This document shows, piece by piece, positions 21,191 through 32,547 of a stretch of 64,000 bases of DNA. Both the position numbers and the translations under genes were made by a program. Numbering within the stretch: the first letter of the stretch is position 1; the number at the start of each line of letters is the position of its first letter. The notes under the pieces are model-generated. The model saw only the letters and a program-made list of their open reading frames with translations. It ran no database searches and was not told the origin of the DNA. Source of the stretch: Zeugodacus cucurbitae (Eukaryota > Arthropoda > Insecta > Diptera > Tephritidae); the NCBI RefSeq assembly GCF_028554725.1, contig NC_071669.1:30122001-30186000 (forward strand), in the 5' to 3' direction.

Positions 21191-21684
21191 ACGCACATAT
21201 AGTGCGTACAAGCAAAACAAAACAAGAGAACCAGAAAAAAGATTATGCCCCTGAATGCAGATGGGTGAATTGATAATATTAAACCTTACATATGTATATA
21301 CTACTAGCAGACCGCTCGGCTTCGCACGGGTTTAAGCAATCATTTCAAAAGGTATACGTTTTTACACACTCTCCCATACATATCTATGTACTTTCCCGTT
21401 TCTTGCGTGGGTTCATTTTAAAAAAGTAAAATGAGGAACGCACATATAGTGCGTACAAGCAAAACAAAACAAGAGAACCAGAAAAAAGATTATGCCCCTG
21501 AATGCAGATGGGTGAATTGATAATATTAAACCTTACATATGTATATACTACTAGCAGACCGCTCGGCTTCGCACGGGTTTAAGCAATCATTTCAAAAGGT
21601 ATAAGTTTTTACACACTCTCCCATACATATCTATGTACTTTCCCGTTTCTTGCGTGGGTTCATTTTAAAAAAGTAAAATGAGGA
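21191..21684. repeat. 247-bp tandem duplication containing a Helitron 3' end
   Basis: 21191-21437 and 21438-21684 are direct repeats beginning ACGCACATATAGTGCGTACA with almost no differences seen (one is TATACG versus TATAAG near 21352/21599). Each unit holds about 113 bp of flanking sequence plus the reversed Helitron 3' terminus starting CTAGCAGACCGCTCGGCTTC. Confidence 0.88.
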
Positions 21685-22196
21685 AAATTCGAACATGAAA
21701 TTATATTTTATTTCCAATGAGCTAAAACTTGATAACGACCTCTAGTCTTTGGTTGTCTTTCTATCTGATTATGAAGGCTTTGGGAACCCTCACATTTCGA
21801 CGCCCTAGGGCGAGCTTGTATATTTCTAAAATTTTGTTCTTCAAGCCGATGCACATGCTCTGTATTCTACTCGCAAGCGCGTCTGCAGTTTTGAAATTTT
21901 GCTCAGCAACCAGCTGCGAGTGCTTGTTACTCGACTCTCTCTCACACGATTGCGATGCGAGGAGAATGACTTGCAAGACGATTTTCAGTTTAAGTTCTCC
22001 ATCACGGAGTCTGTTTGATACCCTCACCCAGAAAATATTTCCAGAAAGTTGAGATTCTAGCAATAAATGTGTTACTTGGGGTGAATGTAACTTTCTAATG
22101 GTGAAAGAAAGGTCTTTGAAATCGGCACAGTAGTTTTTGAGTTTATTCATTAAAAACATACAAAAAAACCTTTCCTCTTTATAATAGTAGTATAGA
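21304..22196 (-). mobile_element. Non-autonomous Helitron, minus orientation
   Basis: The minus strand starts TCTATACTACTATTATAAAG (22196) and ends ...GCGGTCTGCTAG (21304, or 21551 for the inner copy), with A before TC and T after CTAG, the canonical Helitron insertion context. The 5' start matches the plus-strand copy at 33308. No open frame of Rep/helicase type. Part of its 3' end is tandemly duplicated. Confidence 0.75.
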
Positions 22197-22671
22197 TAAC
22201 ATGAAATCTTCTTTTGCTTGAATATACGTTATTATAAAGCTCACTATTATCTTTTTATTATCCTTTTCATATATTTACAAGCTTTGGAAGAAAAACTTAA
22301 GCTTAAGCTGGATACCACCTTGACAGTACTTTTAATAGTGGCACAAACTATAATAAACAAAAAAGCGACTTCAAGCTGAGGACTCACAGAAACATATTGC
22401 ATTAATATACAACAACATTGCAATAATAATAATAACAACGTTTATTACAATCAACAGAATTCGCAACAACAAAGAGGAGATAAAGTATTACTCCAATGTA
22501 GGAAGAATCCTACCAACAGCTCATCAACTTGTACCAATTGAAAAGCAATTACCTTTCAATCGTACAATACAAATTCGAACTCAAATACCCCTTATGATGG
22601 AGAAGCACTCGTATTCCTTTGGTTATTGTGTGAAGAAGTATATAGAAACACAAAAAATACAACAACAGGTA
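22197..22671. other. Unassigned non-coding sequence
   Basis: AT-rich with (AAT/AAC)n-like stretches near 22410-22440. No gene or repeat family recognised. Confidence 0.3.
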
Positions 22672-23113
22672 CAGTGGAGCTTCTCTAACTCGAATCACCA
22701 TAATCCACAAAAAAAATTCGAGTTATAGAATTTTTATTAAAACATACCATTTTTCAAATTGCTGTAATATATAGATTTACCCACAGTTTTAGTTATTTAC
22801 TTCGCAACAAGTTTTATTTAAACATGTATTCTGTAATTTTCTTTGTTGCACTTTGCTATTGTTTGGATCTTGACGTCTGTGTCTCATGACTTTGTTACAC
22901 GATTTATGAAATCTATAAGTGTAATATCTTTTTTTTTTGATCGCCTCCATACGAATATAGTGACTCCTTTAAAATTGTTCCTTGATAGTAAATTTTAAAT
23001 TTTGTATTATGCCCTGGTCGAAAAGTTCGATTTATGGAAGGAAATTTGTACGAAATTTTATTTCTATTGCCAATTTAAGAGTTCGAGTTATAGTAGTTTG
23101 AGAAGTTCCACTG
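22672..23113. mobile_element. Mariner/Tigger-type MITE (442 bp)
   Basis: Starts CAGTGGAGCTTCTCTAACTC and ends GTAGTTTGAGAAGTTCCACTG (reverse: CAGTGGAACTTCTCAAACTA), with TA on each side (22670-22671, 23114-23115). Inner sequence also repeats ATTCGAGTTATAG-type motifs in opposite orientation. No transposase frame. Confidence 0.78.
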
Positions 23114-23115
23114 TA

Positions 23116-23803
23116 TTATTGAAATTATGAATATAGATATTGTAATCATTTCTAACCAACTACACATATTTTTCAGGCATTGGACATGTACAACAAATTT
23201 CATCGGACTTTTATAGTAGCAGATTCACTACTTATTTTCGAAGTGCTAAACACAGGGTGTCCTATGATGCCCTTGGATCTACACAATGGATAGTTAACAT
23301 GTCTTGCTTCTGATTTGACTATGCAAGAATTATTAAGCTGAACTTCCATTTTATCATTTTCCATATTACCATTTTAAATTTATAATAACGTTCGCAATAA
23401 CACTAAATTTATTAATTTAAACGTAAAATATTATTTAATAAGCATCTTTATACAAATGAATGTACGAATATTAGTAACAGTCGTAATAGAATTGAAATTT
23501 AATTTGTATTGTGTAATAATAAAAAAAAACAATACTTAAAACTCTTGAGAAATTGTAAATTATAAAATTTTAATAATTAATATTAACTTCATATGTAAAA
23601 TATGTAAATTTTGTCAATGTATAAATGATAGCCACAAAAATGTTTGTAGAAATTAAAATTAACTTTGTACTTAAATGCTAATATTTAATAATTATTAATA
23701 ATGTAAAAAATCATACTAATTTATAATAATAATTAAATAAATAATTATAAAAAACTAAACATTTTTTTTTAATTTCTAAACGAAACAAAAGGTAACCTGT
23801 AGC
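23116..23803. other. Very AT-rich unassigned sequence
   Basis: Mostly A/T homopolymers and TAATAATTA-like runs. No coding or splice evidence. Confidence 0.3.
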
Positions 23804-24189
23804 ATGAACGAGGGGACTACTGAACCAAATTTAAATAACGAGACGGTGACCACGAAAAAGACCACTAAATTTACTTCCTGTGTCTAAGGAGTGACTAACC
23901 ACAGAGTGACGTGTGGCTTTCCAAAACAATAGAAAATATGTTTGGCAAATTTAAATTTTAACTGATGAAAAATAAATTTGCGTTGAATAAATATTAATAT
24001 GAATATTTAAACTGAAATTAAACAATAAAATGACACCAACTTTGACCTCAGGCGCGTTGGGTCACCTATTATACTCGTTGAAAAACTTGAAACTGTCATC
24101 GGATTCAAGCGATTCCACCTATTTTTTTCAGTAAACAATTTTTAATTTATTCTTTTGACAAATAATTCAAAATCGTTAAACTAAAGCGA
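23804..24189 (+). other. Possible leader or gag remnant of Ty3/Gypsy copy 1
   Basis: A 29-codon frame starts MNEGTTEPNLNNETVTTKK and stops at 23891. It lies directly upstream of the protease region and may be a gag start with gag otherwise deleted. No LTR or primer-binding site was recognised. Weak. Confidence 0.3.
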
Positions 24190-25131
24190 GCCAGTCGGAA
24201 GGGGCGTGTGCTGGCTCCCTCAAGTGAATGCCCTGTAATCTCTGTCTCTCAAATAAATAGAAATACGAACAGCGTTACCGTTAGTGGATGTGTGGATGGT
24301 AAAAAACGCATTCTGACTGTGGATGCGGGAGCAACACATTCCATAATTCGACCGGATCTAGTTAACAAGGAATTAAAACCAATACGTACTGCAACTGGAG
24401 ATGATGCTCAAGTTCTCGGGGAAGTAATGTGCGAAATTGTTATAGGAAAGATAGCCGCGTTACATAATTTTATAGCGGCAGACATCGTTGATGAAGTCAT
24501 AATTGGAGTAGACTTTCTAGCTAATAAATGGATCGAACTAGACTTGGAAAAGAGAATTATGACTTATACCAATACGGAAGTGCATCTTATGTTTGGTTAT
24601 GATGATAACAAATGCAACGTAAGACGAATGTTAGTAACAGAAAATCAGAAGATTCCACCAAAATCAGAAGCAATTGTTTGTACAGAAATATATGGAGACT
24701 ATGGGACGGACACGTTGTGGGTTGTTGAAGGCGCAAAAGAATCTATACCAAACCTACTTGTAGGAAAAACCCTGGCTAAGACACGACAAGACAAAAGAGT
24801 TCCAGTAAGAGTCCTTAATGAGTATATGTCACCAGTCACAGTCCCCAAAGGAGCTATATTAGGGCACTGTCAGGAGATTGATGCCGTAATAAATTGCGAA
24901 ACACATCTCGCAGGAAATTCTGTGGGTAAAAACGATATTTCGAACGAGATTAACGCTTGGACCGAAGAATTAGAGGTAGACCATAAAAAGAAGGCCAAAC
25001 AACTTCTTCTCAGATACTCCACCATATTTGATAAAGATGAATCTAAACCAGGTAGAACCAATATTGTGAAACATTTCATCAACACCGGAGATGCAAGACC
25101 AATCCGCCAGGCTCCTCGCAGCGTTCCTTAA
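24190..25131 (+). pseudogene. Ty3/Gypsy-type retroelement copy 1: protease region and pol linker
   Basis: From the ATG at 24208 the frame is 307 residues. It shows an aspartic-protease active-site motif VDAGATHSII (residues 38-47, the usual D-T/S-G changed to D-A-G) and the second protease motif IIGVDFLAN near residue 98. The rest is the linker before RT, ending at a TAA (25129-25131) just before the RT entry. The frame stays open upstream of the ATG, so the true start is uncertain. Described as a relic only. Confidence 0.8.
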
Positions 25132-26182
25132 GCCAAACGTGAAGTTGTAAGCCGGACCATACGTGAAATGAGCGATAGCGACATTATTGAACCATCATCG
25201 AGTCCATGGAGTTCACCCGTACTACTTGTGAAGAAGAAAGATGGTAACATGAGGTTCTGTGTGGACTGCAAGAAAAGACGACTTTCAGCGTTGGAGATGG
25301 TCTATGGCAATTCACTGCAATGCCCTTTGGGTTATGTAACGATCCTGCCACTTTTGAGAGGCTTATGAACCAAGTGTTAAAAGGATTGCACTGGAAGACA
25401 TGTTTTGTGTACCTAGACGATATCATCGTGTTGGCTAAAAGCTTTAATGAGCATCTCAAAAGAAATGTTCTCTGTTCAAGAAGGAAGTGAGCTATTTAGG
25501 ACACAAATTGACAACGAAGGGCATTTGTACAGCTCAGGAAAAGATAGAGGCAGTAAAGGATTGGCCCAGACCTCAAAATTTACATGAATTGCGGAGTTTC
25601 CTTGGACTTCGTACGTATTACCGACGATTCGTTCCAAATTTCGCCAGCGTAGCTAGTAGCCTCCATGAACTCAAGAAGAAGAACAAAGCCTTTAAATGGA
25701 ATGAAGAACAGGAATTGGCCTTCCAAACTCTGAAGGAGAGATTATATTCTGCGCCAATGTTAGCATATCCAGTTCCAGGCTCAACGTTCGTCTTAGACAC
25801 GGATGCTAGTGGCTATGCAATAGGAGGCGTTCTATCCCAAGTGATTGACGGGAATGAGAAAGTGGTCTCGTATTATAGCCAGACGATAAGTAAGCCAGAG
25901 AAGAATTATTGCGTAACGCGAAGAGAATTACTGGCATTGGTGAAGTGCATCAAACATTTCCATAAGTAACTTTACGGACAGCGATTTCGAATGAGGACAA
26001 ATCACGCAGCATTAAAATGGCTTCTGCAATTCAGGAATCCAGAAGGACAGTTGGCACGGTGGATTGAGAGGCTCCAAAGTTATGACTGCTCTATAGAACA
26101 TCGCAAAGGTAGTAGTCATGGGAATGCGGATGCGATGTCCCTTCGTCCTTGTAATTTAGAATGTAGACATTGTTCAAGCTGA
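25132..26182 (+). pseudogene. Ty3/Gypsy copy 1: reverse transcriptase and RNase H, with deletions
   Basis: RT begins SSPWSSPVLLVKKKDGNMRF, then after VDCKK jumps directly to sequence that in copy 2 lies about 60 codons downstream. A second deletion follows the YLDD region. RNase H is recognisable in the frame at 25487-25969 (VLDTDASGYAIGGVLSQ, YSQTISKPEKNYCVTRRELL) and continues at 25991-26182 (HAALKWLLQF, SSHGNADAMS). Both RT deletions appear to fall between short matching sequences when compared with copy 2. Confidence 0.82.
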
Positions 26183-27036
26183 GGCCAAAGAAGACATTAA
26201 AGATGTCCGATTAATGTCAATAACTTCGACAGAAAGCTGGGATCAAAAGGATTTACGAAAATGTCAACAAGAAGATCCAGATTGGAATGAACTGGTAATG
26301 CATGGAGTGAAGCTGAACAAGAGTCCAACGAGAGAAGAAATAACGGCAGAGAGTCCAGTTGCAAAGGCATATTGGGCACAGTGGAACAGTTTAAAGTTGG
26401 TATACGGCTGCTTGCATCGAGTATGGGAAAGCGAAGATGGACAAAGTTCCCGAACTCTTATAATCGTTCCGAAAGTAAGAATTCCTGATGTTCTCAAGGA
26501 GATGCATAACGGTCCAAGTGAAGGGCACATGGGAATCACATAAACCTTGGAAAAACTAAAGCAAAGATTTTATTGGGTTGGTTGTCGGTAATCAGTCACG
26601 GAGTGGATTGCTAATTGTGCATTACGGAAAACTCGTACAACAGTCCTACATCCACAATCCGAAGGAATGGTAGAACGTTTCAATCGAACTTTAGAAGAAC
26701 ATCTAAAGAAAGTGGTAGACAAGTATCAAAAGGATTGGGAATGGATTGGCTTTGTTCCTGATGGCTTACCGGTCTGCTGTACATGAAACAACGGGGCAGA
26801 CTCCAGCAAAGGTAATCTTTGGTCATCATCTTCAGTTACCGATTGATTTAAAGTTCGGAATAAACGCAAATGGTGGAAAGAATGTTAGGGAAGCCAACAG
26901 TGTCCTAGAAGACGAAATGATTCATGCTATGGTGAGACAGCGGACACAAATCATAAGTGATAAAATTAAAGCAAAATACGACAAGGCAATGAACTCCGAA
27001 GGATTTGTGGAAGGTGATTGGGTATTGTTATAGAAC
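26183..27036 (+). pseudogene. Ty3/Gypsy copy 1: integrase region, deleted
   Basis: The frame at 26214-26543 covers the post-RNase H spacer up to GHMGIT, start of the integrase zinc-binding H-x-H area. Most of the catalytic core is then missing. Sequence near 26650 resumes with HPQSEGMVERFNRT, the block with the third acidic residue. The last frame (26746-27033) reads FLMAYRSAVHETTGQTPAKV, the conserved post-core segment, and ends GDWVLL. No 3' LTR found. Confidence 0.78.
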
Positions 27037-27040
27037 CCAA

Positions 27041-27350
27041 TGTTGCGAGAGTATAAAAATACTGGAAGAACTAGAGTTCCGGATATATTTCTTATTTCCT
27101 TGTGCGTTATAAGCAAAAGAAACAAGTAAGGAAAGGCTAAGTTCGGGAGCAACCAAACCTTTTATACTTTCGAAATTTATTGATGTAATTTTATAAAGAT
27201 AACGCAATTCGACCCATATATTCGGCATAAAGTTCACTAGAATAACGAAAATTTGGGGACTGAGGTAATTCCTGAACCGATTTCACTCGTTTTCACCACC
27301 AAGATACAATATATCGAAGACTATACACTCACTTAATTTTATATTACCTA
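27041..27350 (-). repeat. DINE-like repeat fragments
   Basis: 27043-27060 is a reversed 5' terminus (GTTGCGAGAGTATAAAAA). From about 27122 the reversed 3' terminus AACAAGTAAGGAAAGGCTAA and the hairpin region lead into internal sequence (GACCCATATATTCGGCATAA) up to about 27350. Abuts Gypsy copy 1 on the left and a Helitron end on the right. Confidence 0.7.
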
Positions 27351-29325
27351 CTAGCTGACCCGTCAAACTTCGTTCTGCCCAAAATAGATTTTTTTTCATT
27401 TCAAAAATTACACCGGTATTTGTTTTAATAGAATATGAACGATTTTTCCAAATTTTACTCGGAAGTGAATTGCCAGAACCTGCATGATAAACATTTTTTT
27501 CGAGGGTACATTAATGCTTTTTGAATTTAATTGCTTGAAAAATGCTACTCTTTTCAATAATGCTGACACATCGTCCAGGATTTGTTGACAATTTAATAAA
27601 ATTAAGTTTGTACTATTCTCATTCAATTTTATTAGTTTTAATCGAGTCTGGAAATATATAATTTTAGTACATATTTAGTTTAGGGCTCCACGGTACACGA
27701 TATTTTTGGTTTTCTGTTCCGCGGCGTAAATAAACAGTGAGGAAGGTTTTCCAACACGGGCACACGCCACATAGAGCTGGCCATGTGAAAAGCAAGACAT
27801 TTCTAAATTTATGCCGCATACTTCCAGCGACTGCCCTTGTGACTTGTTTATTGTCATCGCCAATGCAAGTTTCACTGGGAACTGCAAACGTCTGAATTGG
27901 AATGGCAAATCTGTTGAAGTTAATGGAATTCGGGGAAGTAAGCATTCCTCTCCCTTGAACGGGTCTTTCAAAATGCTTGCCACTATTAAATTGTCCATTA
28001 GCTTGGTCACAATCAGTCGAGTACCATTGCACAGTTTGGGAGCATGAAGATTCCGTAGCATAATAACTACAGACCCAACTTTGAGACGCAAATTATGAGG
28101 CGGCATTCCAGGCGGCATCAAAGAGTTTAAGAACTCCACTGGGTAATTTCCAACCTCGTCTTCATTTTCAACGCGATCGATTGATTTATATGACCGCAGA
28201 TCTCCCAGAATTTGATTTTGAATCGTCCAATTCAAGTCGTTGACATCCATATTTTTTGCTACTAAAATTGCGCGCGTGCTTAACCAATTGTAGTTACCAT
28301 AATTTTGAGCAATATTTGGATATACACTACTGATTAGTTCATATTTAATAGATGTGAATTGGATTTCATATTTATTAGTTGGAATCGATATTAATCCACT
28401 GCAAGGATCTATCGGAACTTGTCCATTTCCGATTCGCAGCAGCTCTTTTGAAAACACCTCCGCAGTTCTATCGTTTTGCAACAAAACTCGCATATTCATG
28501 GTCAATGAAATGGTTTTAACAAACCTCCACAAATGCGATGACTTCAGACATGCTTTTAGCTCATCCGCTGCTGTTGATTTTGGACTCACGGGAAGTGTTT
28601 GTCTAAAGTCGCCCGACAGCAATATCATCACTCCTCCAAAGCAACGATTATTGTTGCGTATATCTCTCAGTGTTCGGTCGAGTGGTTCTAATGATCGTTT
28701 GTGGGCCATTATGCATTCATCCCATATGATTAACTTACATTTTTTTAAAACTTGTGCCATTGCTTTGAAATATTGCAAACAGGACTTTCGTGTATTTGCA
28801 AGTTTAATGGAAGCTTTAATGCTGAATGTGCCGTTCTTCCACCTTCTAACAGTGTTGCAGCAATCCCTGTAGATTCAAGAGCTAATGCAATACCACCTTG
28901 ACCACGTATTGCTGCTAGTATTAAAGACAATAGGAACGTTTTGCCAGTCCCGCCGGGCGTATCGAGGAAAAATATGCCACCGTTTCCACTATCTACAGCA
29001 TTTATTAGCTGATTGTACGCACTGCTTTGCTGTTCATTCAACAGTGGAACATTTGTTTGTACTTGTTGTTGCAAGTGAGTTATATCGTAAGCACGCTCGC
29101 GTTCCAATTCGCGACACACTAAATCCCTTGTTTGACGACTTGGTGCCGGCATATGAACTTCAATCAATAGTTTTACACTCATAAGTAAACATAAATCTTC
29201 AATAAGGACTAATGCTTCATTGTAGATGTCAGCGTTCATTTGTAAATCGACATTTCTCGTCGCTAATCGCAGGCGATGCAAAATATCTTCTGCCATGAGT
29301 AAGAAGGCTTTTGATACCATATAGG
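27351..29325 (-). mobile_element. Helitron 3' portion with helicase
   Basis: Minus-strand element whose 3' end reads ...CGGGTCAGCTAG and is followed by T (plus: A at 27350, CTAG at 27351), as expected for Helitrons. Contains the C-terminal helicase part of a RepHel protein; the Rep nuclease and 5' end are absent. Similar 3' ends occur at 49861 and, in plus orientation, at 51338. Confidence 0.82.
27675..29320 (-). pseudogene. Helitron Pif1-like DNA helicase, one frameshift
   Basis: Two overlapping frames. 29320-28745 carries Walker A (LDTPGGTGKTFLL) and the preceding QQSSAYNQL motif. 28778-27675 (367 residues) carries Walker B (KLIIWDECIMAHK), the GDFRQTLPV motif, and the C-terminal LALAMTINKSQGQSLE and HGQLYVACARVGKPSSLF motifs. 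The frames meet near 28770, where a small deletion shifts the frame in otherwise continuous helicase sequence. The role in an intact Helitron is unwinding during rolling-circle transposition. No Rep HUH domain is visible here. Confidence 0.87.
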
Positions 29326-29518
29326 TCTATACCAATTTTCAGGTCCCTACCTTGAACCCTTTCACAGATATTCTGCTTAAAAAATTTAGTTTGTATGGGA
29401 GGTACCACGCCCCCTTATTCGATAGCCACCGGTTTTATAGGTGAGAGTGGTGTTGTTATCCTGTAGCTCTGTACCAATTTTCATGTTCCTACCTTAAACA
29501 CTTTTGAAGATATTCTTA
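29326..29518. other. Unassigned repeat-like sequence
   Basis: Contains two related lines (TACCAATTTTCAGGTCCCTACCTTGAACCC near 29331 and TACCAATTTTCATGTTCC near 29472), suggesting a duplicated segment of about 140 bp. Resembles DINE-like text but not clearly the same family. Confidence 0.4.
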
Positions 29519-30065
29519 TTACTGGGAGCCAAAATTTGAGTTCACATTTAGGTAAATTAGCCCAAAATAAACACTTTTTATTAAATAAAAAAAATTGATA
29601 TTTCGCTCCGTTTACGAGATATCGAGCGTTGAAGTTTGTGTTAATTTAATATAATATTTTTTCCCCTCTTTTTGATAAGTCCCGGTGTTGGCTCGACCAG
29701 GGTTATTTTTTTGAAGCGCGGCCGAAGGCCGCCAATGCCGAAAGTAGTTGTACGTGAAAAAACTTTCCATTTCTCTCTCTTTGATAACAACCGGCGTTGG
29801 CTCGACCAGGGTTATTTTTTTAAGCGCGGCCGAAGGCCGCCAATGCAGAAAGTAGTAGTACGCTAAAAAACTTATCAATCAATCACATAAATCAATTAAT
29901 CAACGTGCATCAATGCATAAGTGCGCGCATCGGCTGCTGTTAACACAAACTTCAACGCTCGATATCTCGTAAACGGAGCGAGATATCATTTTTTTTTATT
30001 TATATAAAGTTTTTATTTTGGGCTAATTTACCTAAAAGTGAACTCAAATATTGGCGCCCCAGTAA
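29519..30065. mobile_element. Inverted-repeat (foldback-like) element with minisatellite core
   Basis: Long inverted repeats of about 125 bp: left from TTACTGGGAGCCAAAATTTG (29519) to about 29645, right from about 29941 to CCCAGTAA (30065). Both carry the segment TCTCGTAAACGGAGCG or its complement. CTTA flanks both ends (29515-29518, 30066-30069), a candidate 4-bp target duplication. The centre holds two ~109-bp tandem units. No transposase frame. Confidence 0.75.
29684..29878 (+). repeat. Minisatellite, two units of about 109 bp
   Basis: Units contain GTTGGCTCGACCAGGGTTAT then GCGCGGCCGAAGGCCGCC (a partial palindrome) and AAAGTAGTWGTACG. The key motif GGCTCGACC starts at 29690 and 29799. 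A related array is at 32299-32545. Confidence 0.85.
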
Positions 30066-30074
30066 CTTAAATCG

Positions 30075-30182
30075 TGCCTATATAACCCGATATCTAACTC
30101 TTTTATTTCTTGGTGACACAAACAACCGTTATGTGAACAAAACTATAATACTCTGTGCAACATATTGCGAGAGTATAAAAAT
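30075..30182 (-). repeat. DINE-like 5' end fragment
   Basis: Reversed family 5' end: TATATAACCCGATATCTAAC, CCGTTATGTGAACAAAACTA, ATTGCGAGAGTATAAAAATT. Confidence 0.75.
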
Positions 30183-32290
30183 TGCCAAATACGATGAAAA
30201 CTATTTGTTTAATAACAGGTATACACGGTAGTTACGCAACACAAATGTAAGATAACTGGAGTTCATTTAACTCTATTCCAAAAAAGTTCTTGCAAAAAAA
30301 ATATCTCAGTATTCGTTCTTCAAACCGTGGTAGAAAAATAAATTTTCTTATAACTCCATTTCTCGCCTTGCTGCTTTTTGTTATGAGTTCTGACCTTTTG
30401 AGACGAAATATCGGACCCCAATCCTGTAAACTTCGGTATTGCTTATAACTTGAAATACTGCTGTTTTGACCATCGACTGTTTTAGTTTTTGTTCATACAC
30501 ACACTAACTGAGATCCAATAAATAAATCGATCATCGCGTCGATATAAATAACCGAACATTTATATAAACGAAGCGGTTATCACAGTTTTCGGATTAAACA
30601 TGTAATGTACTCTAACATTTTCTGCAATATAAAATTAAAATGTCAACAAATAAATATTCGAAAAAAACATGTAAAAACAGTATTGCCTATCCCTTGTATT
30701 GGTAAATATCTGCTACTATTTACAATTTTCTGGATAGGTTTCCAAAAAAAAAATTTATTGTATTACTAACGCAGAAGGGGTGTCCAAAAATAGTGAGAAT
30801 GCTGCTTACTTACCAAACCTTTTATAATTGAATCATGATACAAACCTTTTGTGTAATTTTTTGTGGAATGTGTTTGGGCGTAGAGAAATGTATGACGTTT
30901 TTGTATAGAAATTGGGTTTTTTCCACATGGTTTATATGTATTTGGTTCCAACAGAGCGCGTAAAAAGTGTTTCCCCTGTATAAATCAAAAAGCAATGAAG
31001 ATATCGCAACAAATTATTGCTCAAATACAGCAAACATAGTGTTGAAATGCGTCTTTAAAAATCGCTTAAACTTTTTAGTTCTCAGATACCGCATATGAGA
31101 GTCTCAGTACCTACGACTGGGAAATAACTGATTTATCTTAAGGAAATTCATATTGCGGATATGCTTGATAATACCGATCTTCTGTTGTGGGTAAAATCGG
31201 GTTAATATTTCCTATAGCCCCCATATATGTATCTGATAAAAGGATTTTTAAATTTGTTCCAGTGAACTTTTTACTGAATACATGGGTCTAATTGGTCGTA
31301 TTCTTAATACACGGTATCTTTTGGAACTACTATGAGTTTAAAAAACACATATAAATACTCCTACCTATCATACTGAGTTACGTTACTCTACATACAAACT
31401 TCTACTACAAAATATACTTTTAATGTATATATAGTTGCGTATAAATTATGTGTGTATATCCGTAACAATATATTTCTATATATAATACATATTATTAATT
31501 AGAAACGCTCATAAGGGTGAAAACATTTTCAGATATTGGTAAAACTTTATTATAATAATAATATGCCAATGATTACCCTTCTATCGCCCAACCTACGCGA
31601 GAGTCGCAGACTTGAAAGACAAGAGAGTTTTTTAAGCGTCTAGACCTTAGACACCTCAGATACAGAAACTAGATTTTCAGCAGCTAACGTTTAGTATTAC
31701 GTTAAAGGAAGTTTAATATTTTTAGAATGCTACTTATTTAGAGAAAACGAAATAATTTTTTAATGGTAATGAGTGAATTTGATAAATCAAATGAGAATTA
31801 AAATCGTGACATATAACGTTTAAGTCAAATTTTGTTCTAAAAGATTTTAAAAGTAATGACTTAAACTTCCAGGATGAGTGAACAAATGTGGAAACCTACA
31901 AGTAGAAAATCGAAAATACATAGAAAAACATTGCGATAAGAATGCAATAGAATGAATATGACATGCAGATTTTAGGGTTTCGTGCAGATTTTAGCACTAT
32001 AAAGACCAAATGTCTCAAAGCAATGGACACTTCGCGCGGGTTGTACGGTACTAGAAAAAGACACAAATCAACTATGTCGAGTTGCCGTGCTATGCTACAA
32101 AATTTATTACTTTAAATAAACTATTAGTAGTTTTTAAAATTGTTTCTTTTATTTTAAATAATAAATAGGCACAATCCAATTTCTTTGGCGCCGCGATCTG
32201 AAGACACCGTATATATAGAGTTATAGGTACCGCAGACGCCTAATTTTCGAGATATTCGCATAAATAAAGGAGTTCTACGCGAAAAAACTC
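30183..32290. other. 2.1 kb of unassigned non-coding sequence
   Basis: No coding frame with recognisable motifs and no confident TE family. Around 30990-31290 phrases such as AATGAAGATATCG and TTCCTATAGCCCCCATATATG resemble eroded DINE-like sequence. The remainder looks like ordinary intronic DNA. Confidence 0.35.
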
Positions 32291-32547
32291 CTGGTTTTGG
32301 CTCGACCAGGGTAAAGCGCGGTCGAAGGACGCCACTGCTGAAATGAGTTCGGCGCGAAAAACTTCCAACACACCTAATTTTGGCTCGACCAGGGTTATTT
32401 TTTTAAAGCGCGGTCGAAGGACGCCACTGCTGAAAGTAGTTCGGCGCGAAAAACTTCCAACACACCTAATTTGGGCTCGCCCAGGGTTATTTTTTTAAAG
32501 CGCGGCCGAAGACCACCAATGCAAAAAGGAGTTCTACACGAAAATAC
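32291..32547 (+). repeat. Minisatellite, three units of about 83-92 bp
   Basis: GGCTCG starts at 32299, 32382 and 32474, each followed by CCAGGG, AAAGCGCGGTCGAAGGACGC (or a variant) and CTGAAAGTAGTTCGGCGCGA. Clearly the same repeat family as 29684-29878, with a shorter spacer, but without the long inverted repeats. Confidence 0.85.

Noticed and set aside
21191..21684. Two near-identical spaced repeats considered as a CRISPR-like array or LTR pair
   Set aside because: They are adjacent, not spaced, and contain a Helitron end; a simple tandem duplication explains them.
27811..28872. Plus-strand ORFs (78 and 172 residues) in the Helitron
   Set aside because: Shadows of the minus-strand helicase, which carries all expected motifs.
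29612..29878. 88-residue minus-strand ORF with a repeated HWRPSAALKK-type motif
   Set aside because: Direct product of the two minisatellite units; no independent coding evidence.
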